Under the pieces are notes generated by a model. It had not been told where the DNA came from. It made no database searches and worked only from the letters and a program-made list of their open reading frames with translations. The translations under genes and the position numbers were made by a program. Shown in pieces: positions 58,887 to 64,000 of a stretch of 64,000 nucleotides of DNA (within the stretch, counting starts at the first letter, position 1; each line of letters starts with the position of its first letter). The stretch comes from Arthrobacter sp. ISL-5 (GTDB taxonomy: Bacteria; Actinomycetota; Actinomycetes; Actinomycetales; Micrococcaceae): the NCBI RefSeq assembly GCF_018613835.1, contig NZ_JAGGPM010000029.1, positions 62,001 to 126,000 on the forward strand. Reading direction: 5' to 3'.

Positions 58887-61823
58887 TCACGGTCCCGGTT
58901 CGGTATCGGTACCAGTACTGAGATTGGGAAGGTTTTCCATAGCCCATGCCGTCAGCCCTATCCGGCTGGCGATGTTCAATCGGCTGTAGGCGACGTGGAG
59001 GTGCGTTTCCACCGTCCTTTCGCTCAGGAACAGCCGGGAGGCAATTTCAGCGTTTGACAGCCTTTCGGCGGCCAGCCGGACAACGTCTGCCTGGCGCTGG
59101 GTAAGTACGGCTCCTTCCCGCCTGACCCTGGTTTCAGGGATTTTGTGCCGCCGGGCAAGCCGCCGGGTCCGCTGCAGCCACCAGCCGGCTTGCTGCGATG
59201 CGAAATACTCCAGCAGCCGCCCTATGGTGTCGCGGGCAAGTTGCGCGTCAGGAAGAGTCTCCGCCCACTCCAGCCGAGTTTGAGCTGCGTAGAGGCGCAA
59301 GCCGTACTGATCAAGGCTGTCCGCCGCCACCCGCAGCGACTCCCCTGCTACCTGCGCATCGCCCCGCTGCAGCGCCACCAGCCCTTGCAGTCGGAATCCG
59401 AGTGCGGCAACCGCCGGAGACTCGACCTTGTGGGCCTTCAGATCATCGATACGGCTGGCAGCAAGGCGCCCGTCTCCCTGCCTCAGTGCGGCAAGTCCCG
59501 ACAGGAAGGGCAGCATGGCGATTGTTTGCGGGTAGGTTCCCCAGAGCTGGAGGGTATCGGGCAGGATGCGGGGCGTCTCGTCACCACGCTGGATCGCGAC
59601 GACTGCTCTAGCGTAGAGGGCGAGGGAATATAGCTGCGCGTCATCCTCGATGCCTGCGGCATATGACCGCTGGGCAGCAGCCAAAGAGGCACCAGCCCGA
59701 GCGAACTCACCGCGCTCCGCCTGAAGTAGCGCCGCGAGCAGGGCCGTCTTGGCCTGAGTCCGGGCTGAAGCGGAGGCGGCGGCCGAGAGAGAGGCCAGCT
59801 GCCGGTGATGTTCCGCCGCAGTGAGATCCCCTTGCAGATGACTGAGGATGCTCAACCAGATGTGGGTAGCAAATCGAGGCGTTGGCAGGCCCATGGCTTC
59901 CGATTCCGCGAGAATTTCTTCCGCGGCTTCAGTGGCCAGTCCCAGCCCTCCACTGAGAGGAGCGAACCGGAAGATCAGAAGCGAGGCAAGGATGCGAAGG
60001 TCTACTTGATTGGAGGCTCGGGCTGCAGCACGGGCATCACGGGCATGGAAGGCCGCTTGTCGATACGCTCCGTCGAGTGCCGCCTCAACCGACCGGCCTA
60101 TCGCGGCGGCAGCCTGGCCTTTTTTGCCGAACCGCGAGCATGCGGTCGCCTCCGCAGCGGCACTGCGCGTCTGATCAGCGGTCCCGTGTCGGCTGCACCA
60201 GAGCAGCTTCATCACCGCCCTGTAGGAGGGGTCATGGAACAACGGGAGGTCAATTCCGGACGGGTCCGGAAGTTGTCCGGACACAGGAGCATATTTTCCT
60301 GTCTCCCACGACGTGAGACCGATCTGGACGCGGGCAGAGGCGAGATCACCTCCGGGTGTTCGCACCACCGCTTCCTGCTCCAGTGCTCGGCTCAGGCTTG
60401 CATCCGCCCCCTCGAGATCACCCAGCTGCTGCTGTGCCGCTGCCAGCTGTTCGTACCGCAATTGCCGAGACCTTTGATCATTGTGCAGGACCGGCAGGGC
60501 CAAAAGCTCTGTGAGGAATTGAACGATGTCTTCATAGCTGGCGTCATGGCACTCAGCTGCCGCGGCGAGCACACCAGCCAGCTCATCGCCGTCGATCTCG
60601 TTGCGCAGGGCAAGGCACTGCTCCGCCAAGACGACAGGGTCTCGACCATGGTTCCGGAGTGCTGCGGTCAGCTTGCGCCGCATGCGTTGGCGTTCCGTCT
60701 CTGCAATGATTTCCGACAGAACCTGCGCGTAGGCGGGATGCCGGAGGACCCATCGTTCTGGGGGTCCACTTTCCAATTTGATCAGCGGGATGCCAGCAGC
60801 GAGCCGCGTGATCTCGTCCAGCTTTTTGCCTCCATCAAAAAGGGCTTCTGTCAGGGCTTCTGGTGCGATGCCCCTACCTGGGGAAAGAGCGAGCATCTGG
60901 ACCAACTCTTGTTCCTCGGAGTCGAGCTGTGCGTTGATCTCCTCCACGAGTACCTGGACCGTGGGTGGAACATCCGAACCAAAGGACGCAGGGCCGGCCA
61001 ACTCTCCTGCCAGGTAGAGCGGCAGGCCCTGGGCGGCCTTAACCAAGCGGGCTCTCCCGGCGTCGGACGGGCCATGGACAGCACGGGTTATCAGCTTCAT
61101 GACCTCAGCATCGTCAAGCCGTGCCATGCGCACGTGCTCGGCATCAGATAGCAGGAGCTGCGCCCGGAGTCGCTTGACGTCAGGGGCAGCTGTCCGCAAA
61201 TCGCGCCCGCAGAGCAGGACAAACATCTTCCGCCCGGGCGACCGGTCCGCCAACACAGCCAGGACACGGGCGCTCGGCTCATCCAGCAACTCGGCCGAGT
61301 CAAGAAACACCACCACGGGCTGGTGGTCCGACAAGCGCCGGAAGAACTCGCTAACGGCGTCGGCGAGCATCGCTTCCGGCGGCAGCTGTTCAACGGGCGG
61401 GCCGTCTTTCAGCTGCAGCACGCCTTCAAGAGCCTGCAGTCCCAACGATGCGCCGGACTTCTTTGCCGGACTCATCTTGTCGATTGCCGACCGCAGCAGC
61501 GCTGAGAGAGCCGCGTAAGGAATTGCTCGAGTGGCTGGCCGGCAAGTTGCCGAGCTAACCAGGACACCTTGACTCAGCTCCTCGGCCAGGATTTCCTCGC
61601 AAAGCCGTGTCTTGCCGATGCCCGCCTCGCCCTCCACCAGAACGAGGGCGCCGCTCCCCGCCAGGCAAGAGAGGAGGGCACGGCGAAGGACAGTGCGTTC
61701 CGACGCCCGACCTACAAACGGAAGTCGCTTATGGCCTCCCACGCAACCAGAATGCCACGCACCAAAACATTTCTGTAGGCCAATCTGAACTTCAGGGTCT
61801 GCGTAAACGTCGGCCGTACACAT
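58887..61823 (-). CDS. LuxR-family (LAL type) ATPase transcriptional regulator
   Basis: 978 aa from ATG 61823; the open frame continues to 62174, but that part is antisense to the ThDP gene fragment and is unlikely to be coding. Walker A is LVLVEGEAGIGKTRLCEEIL (~62) and Walker B-like VVVFLDSAELLDEPSAR. A long alpha-helical, TPR-like middle follows, and the C-terminal LuxR HTH is LTQRQADVVRLAAERLSNAE, then IASRLFLSERTVETHLHVAY. LAL regulators are ATP-binding activators of nearby biosynthetic or resistance genes. It is co-directional with the PEP-utilising enzyme 17 bp downstream, the likely target. Its promoter region now overlaps the repeat junction. Confidence 0.88.
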   Translation of the reverse strand: MCTADVYADPEVQIGLQKCFGAWHSGCVGGHKRLPFVGRASERTVLRRALLSCLAGSGALVLVEGEAGIGKTRLCEEILAEELSQGVLVSSATCRPATRAIPYAALSALLRSAIDKMSPAKKSGASLGLQALEGVLQLKDGPPVEQLPPEAMLADAVSEFFRRLSDHQPVVVFLDSAELLDEPSARVLAVLADRSPGRKMFVLLCGRDLRTAAPDVKRLRAQLLLSDAEHVRMARLDDAEVMKLITRAVHGPSDAGRARLVKAAQGLPLYLAGELAGPASFGSDVPPTVQVLVEEINAQLDSEEQELVQMLALSPGRGIAPEALTEALFDGGKKLDEITRLAAGIPLIKLESGPPERWVLRHPAYAQVLSEIIAETERQRMRRKLTAALRNHGRDPVVLAEQCLALRNEIDGDELAGVLAAAAECHDASYEDIVQFLTELLALPVLHNDQRSRQLRYEQLAAAQQQLGDLEGADASLSRALEQEAVVRTPGGDLASARVQIGLTSWETGKYAPVSGQLPDPSGIDLPLFHDPSYRAVMKLLWCSRHGTADQTRSAAAEATACSRFGKKGQAAAAIGRSVEAALDGAYRQAAFHARDARAAARASNQVDLRILASLLIFRFAPLSGGLGLATEAAEEILAESEAMGLPTPRFATHIWLSILSHLQGDLTAAEHHRQLASLSAAASASARTQAKTALLAALLQAERGEFARAGASLAAAQRSYAAGIEDDAQLYSLALYARAVVAIQRGDETPRILPDTLQLWGTYPQTIAMLPFLSGLAALRQGDGRLAASRIDDLKAHKVESPAVAALGFRLQGLVALQRGDAQVAGESLRVAADSLDQYGLRLYAAQTRLEWAETLPDAQLARDTIGRLLEYFASQQAGWWLQRTRRLARRHKIPETRVRREGAVLTQRQADVVRLAAERLSNAEIASRLFLSERTVETHLHVAYSRLNIASRIGLTAWAMENLPNLSTGTDTEPGP

Positions 61824-61866
61824 CGGTTGCGGTGACCGTGGATCCGGTGCTGCCCATCCATCGGGC

Positions 61867-62156
61867 ACAACGATGCCGCCTACGGAGCCGAAATCCACCA
61901 GTACGGCTCCCAGGGCCTGACCGAAAAGCCGATGCTGATCCCCGAAGTGGATTTCAGCGGGATCGCCCGCGCGCTCGGTGCCAGGTCGGCGATCATCCGC
62001 GCACTGGCGGATCTTTCCGCGCTCAAGGACTGGCTCGATGCCGGCGCCAAGGGAACCTTCGTGGCCGACTGCCGGATCACGTCGAGCGTCCGGGCCCCGT
62101 GGCTGAGCGAGTGGATGGCGGCCTCGCAGGCCGCGAAGGCGGCGGTGGCCGGCTAG
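61867..62156 (+). pseudogene. 3' fragment of a ThDP enzyme gene (repeat copy B)
   Basis: It encodes the last ~96 residues of the same enzyme as at 54801 (NDAAYGAEIHQYGSQGLTEK, FVADCRITSSVRAPWLSEWM, ending AVAG and TAG). There is no start and no N-terminal domain. It ends 4 bp into the convergent methyltransferase's stop region, so it is probably the original chromosomal 3' end left behind when the regulator/PEP-enzyme segment arrived. Confidence 0.88.
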
Positions 62157-63319
62157 CGGCGGACAAGCCGCCACAGTGACGTGACCTCGGCCGTGCGCGC
62201 CTCGAACAGAGGATCGTCACGGTCCGATGCCTTCGGATGCGTTGGCTTGGTGTCCAGCCGTTCCACCACCTTCAGCCCGGCCACCGTGATGGCGGTCAGC
62301 AGGTCGTCACGCGTCCGCAGGCCAAGGTGCTCGGCCAGGTCGGAGAGGACAAGCCAGGCCTCACCGCCGGGCTCCAGATGGTCGGAGAGTCCGTTCAGGA
62401 AGCGGAAGAGCATCCTGCTCCCGGGGTCGTAGACGGCGTTGTCCAGGGTGGAATGCGGCGTGGCCGGAATCCAGGGCGGGTTGCACACGATGAGGGGTGC
62501 CCGCCCGGGCGGGAACATGTCGGTCAGGACGGCCTCAGCACGGTCCTGGACACCGAGGTTCCGGAAATTCTCGGCGGCGCAGGCGATTGCACGCGGTTCA
62601 TTGTCCGTCGCCACCACGCGGTGGACGCCTCGGCGCGCGAGGACGGCAGCGAGCACCCCCGTGCCGGTTCCGACGTCGAACGCCAGCGTGTCAGAGGGCA
62701 GCGCAGCGGCGGCCACGAGATCCACATACTCACTCCGGGTGGGGAAGAACGTGCCATAGTGCGGGTGGATGCGGCCCTGCAGGGCATCGACGTAGACGCC
62801 ATTCCGTCGCCACTCGTGGGCGCCAATGGCCCCAACCAGCTCATGCAGGGACACAACGGAAGATTCGCCGATATCACCGTACGCTTCAGCGGCGGCCTCC
62901 CGGATGTCCGGTGCGCGGCGCAGCGGCACCACCGGGCCCGGATCAAGAGGAATCAGCAGCAGGCCAAGAATGCGTGCACGATGCGAGCGGGACTGGCGGT
63001 GCCGATAGAACTTATCGGCCGGAGTTGCTGCGGTCTCTTTCTTTCCGGCGCCTATCCGCCGGTCCAGGGCGTTGAGGATCTGCCGTGCGTTGTGGAAGTC
63101 ACCGTGCCAGAGCATCGCGATCCCCTGTGACGCCATCCGGTTCGCATCATCGGCCGTGAGAGAGTCGGAGACCACTTCGACGCGCGTCGGCGCCGGTCTG
63201 CCGTTGGCCGAACGCCATCGCGCGGTCATACTCTCACCAGCCTCGGCCCAGGTCACGACGGCGGGCTCATCCACCGCAGCTGTGCGCGAGGGATTGGGGA
63301 CCGGCGTCGGGATTCCCAC
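62153..63319 (-). CDS. Class I SAM-dependent methyltransferase (HemK-like NPPW)
   Basis: 388 aa from GTG 63319. A poorly conserved N-terminal ~175 residues (ARQILNALDRRIGAGKKETA, FYRHRQSRSHRARILGLLLI) is followed by a Rossmann methyltransferase: TLAFDVGTGTGVLAAVLARR (motif I, ~215), RVVATDNEPRAIACAAENFR and LIVCNPPWIPATPHS (NPPW, ~282). NPPY/NPPW marks N-methylation of glutamine, adenine or similar amines; HemK/RlmG-like enzymes are nearest. The substrate is unknown. Its end overlaps the ThDP fragment's end by 4 bp (convergent). Confidence 0.82.
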   Translation of the reverse strand: MGIPTPVPNPSRTAAVDEPAVVTWAEAGESMTARWRSANGRPAPTRVEVVSDSLTADDANRMASQGIAMLWHGDFHNARQILNALDRRIGAGKKETAATPADKFYRHRQSRSHRARILGLLLIPLDPGPVVPLRRAPDIREAAAEAYGDIGESSVVSLHELVGAIGAHEWRRNGVYVDALQGRIHPHYGTFFPTRSEYVDLVAAAALPSDTLAFDVGTGTGVLAAVLARRGVHRVVATDNEPRAIACAAENFRNLGVQDRAEAVLTDMFPPGRAPLIVCNPPWIPATPHSTLDNAVYDPGSRMLFRFLNGLSDHLEPGGEAWLVLSDLAEHLGLRTRDDLLTAITVAGLKVVERLDTKPTHPKASDRDDPLFEARTAEVTSLWRLVRR

Positions 63320-63698
63320 GGGAGCTGGCGTGTCAGTAGTGATTTAGATCCATTCCAAGAGTCCGGGGGGCCGATCGGCAACTGACGATTGCGGCGGTGA
63401 TTCCACGACGTGGATGGCGACGGCCCAGGATTCCGGACCGTCATCCGGCCGCAAACCGAGCTTGCTTGATGGCCGCAGGGGCCATTCAACCTGCATTGTC
63501 AGGATACAGGTGTGCCGTGCCCGCCGCCCGCCTACTATTTGGCTTACCGGGCAGATTTGCACGCTCGTTACAGGGCTCAGTCCTGACTACAGCCGCCGCT
63601 GCCGGAACATCGGTAACGAATCCCATTCCCGATTGGATGCAGGCCGAGGCAAAAACGGTGCCGCGCGGCTCGTGCGTGCCTTTGAAGGCTGGCGGAGG
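63320..63698. other. Intergenic, 379 bp
   Basis: A 50-codon minus-strand frame from ATG 63496 to 63344 (MQVEWPLRPSSKLGLRPDDG) has actinobacterial-looking codon use. It lacks a clear ribosome-binding site, so I do not call it a gene. Nothing else is recognised. The methyltransferase promoter must lie at the right of this interval. Confidence 0.4.
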
Positions 63699-64000
63699 TC
63701 ACCCCGCCACGTCCACCCGCACCCCAAGCCTCCGCTGAACCGCGGCGTCGTACAGCAGCCGCCCGATCGCCACATCCTGCATGCCGATCCCCACGGAGTT
63801 GAACATGGTGATGTCCGCTTCATCCCGGCGGCCGGGGACCTGTCTGGCCACAACCTGCCCCAGCTCGCCTCGGATGTCGCGCACTGTAACGGCCCCTTCG
63901 GAGAAAGCCATTAGCAGGTCGCCGGATTTCTGGGTCATAGTCGCGACGCTCATCGAGGAGATGGGGGCGATGGACGTGTCCATGGCCACGATCGCCCCGG
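63699..64000 (-). CDS. Ornithine cyclodeaminase/mu-crystallin family protein, C-terminal part (partial)
   Basis: The C-terminal ~100 residues of a minus-strand gene that continues past the window's end. The sequence SGDLLMAFSEGAVTVRDIRG then ELGQVVARQVPGRRDEADIT, followed by MFNSVGIGMQDVAIGRLLYD, is the typical ending of this NAD(P)-dependent family (EITLFKSVGxAxQD pattern). Members interconvert amino acids and imino acids or convert ornithine to proline. The reaction here cannot be told from the fragment. Confidence 0.85.
   Translation of the reverse strand, partial: GAIVAMDTSIAPISSMSVATMTQKSGDLLMAFSEGAVTVRDIRGELGQVVARQVPGRRDEADITMFNSVGIGMQDVAIGRLLYDAAVQRRLGVRVDVAG

Noticed and set aside
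58870..58960. Rifamycin-associated element upstream of the PEP-phosphotransferase
   Set aside because: The known GC-rich inverted repeat of that element is not seen; the gene appears to be read from the LuxR gene instead.
1..64000. CRISPR array, prophage structural genes or integrase
   Set aside because: No regularly spaced direct repeats, cas genes, phage structural proteins or tyrosine/serine recombinases were noticed; the only mobile elements are the three IS elements.

Overview
The window is high-GC DNA with frequent GTG/TTG starts, ATGA-type gene overlaps and protein families typical of Micrococcaceae. It most resembles an Arthrobacter or Pseudarthrobacter-type soil actinobacterium. Ordinary metabolic genes flank a long accessory region of roughly 5.6-50 kb, which is dense with anti-phage-type genes and broken genes.

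Layout. (1) 0-5.3 kb: tail of a DHA2-type MFS exporter, then a nucleoside/ribose block (nucleoside hydrolase and MFS permease, divergent from ribokinase and a GNAT acetyltransferase) and a dead DeoR-type regulator. (2) 5.6-7.5 kb: a DUF262 protein coupled to a HEPN-type protein; the DUF262 frame is broken in a C8 tract. (3) 7.6-32.8 kb: a large minus-strand defence locus. In transcription order it holds a 668-aa protein, a 311-aa winged-helix protein, a 1799-aa DUF1998 helicase (order and sizes fit Druantia type II DruF-DruG-DruE), an 828-aa P-loop protein, a 472-aa protein, a 1859-aa HerA-type ATPase with an internal PD-(D/E)xK motif (order and sizes recall DptF-DptG-DptH), a C5-cytosine methyltransferase and a Vsr-type endonuclease. 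Three insertion sequences nested inside one another (ISL3 > ISL3 > IS21), each with an exact target duplication, sit between the helicase and the 828-aa gene. (4) 33.0-36.3 kb: an NAD/ADP-ribose cluster with an NrtR-like Nudix regulator divergent from an ARPP-1-like protein, a nonsense-broken ADP-ribosylglycohydrolase and a dual-specificity-phosphatase-like protein. (5) 36.3-42.2 kb: three proteins sharing an FGxW-type repeat module, followed by a NERD-nuclease/UvrD-type helicase; a possible undescribed four-gene system. (6) 42.4-50 kb: a P-loop GTPase plus a small partner, divergent from an AddB-like nuclease and AddA-like helicase-nuclease pair. (7) 50-64 kb: a zinc-ribbon remnant, a DUF4230 membrane protein, an amino-acid permease and aminotransferase operon divergent from an Lrp regulator, a ThDP enzyme, then a LuxR (LAL) regulator with a PEP-utilising rifampin-phosphotransferase-like enzyme. 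This last pair is bracketed by a 290-bp direct repeat of the ThDP gene's 3' end. A methyltransferase and a partial ornithine cyclodeaminase-like gene close the window.

Working model (inference): the cytosine methyltransferase marks host DNA. The helicase (DruE-like) and HerA/nuclease (DptH-like) modules would supply translocation and cleavage of unmarked or foreign DNA. Whether they form one system or two adjacent ones cannot be settled from sequence alone. The IS nest and the frameshifts suggest that parts of the island are decaying or switchable.
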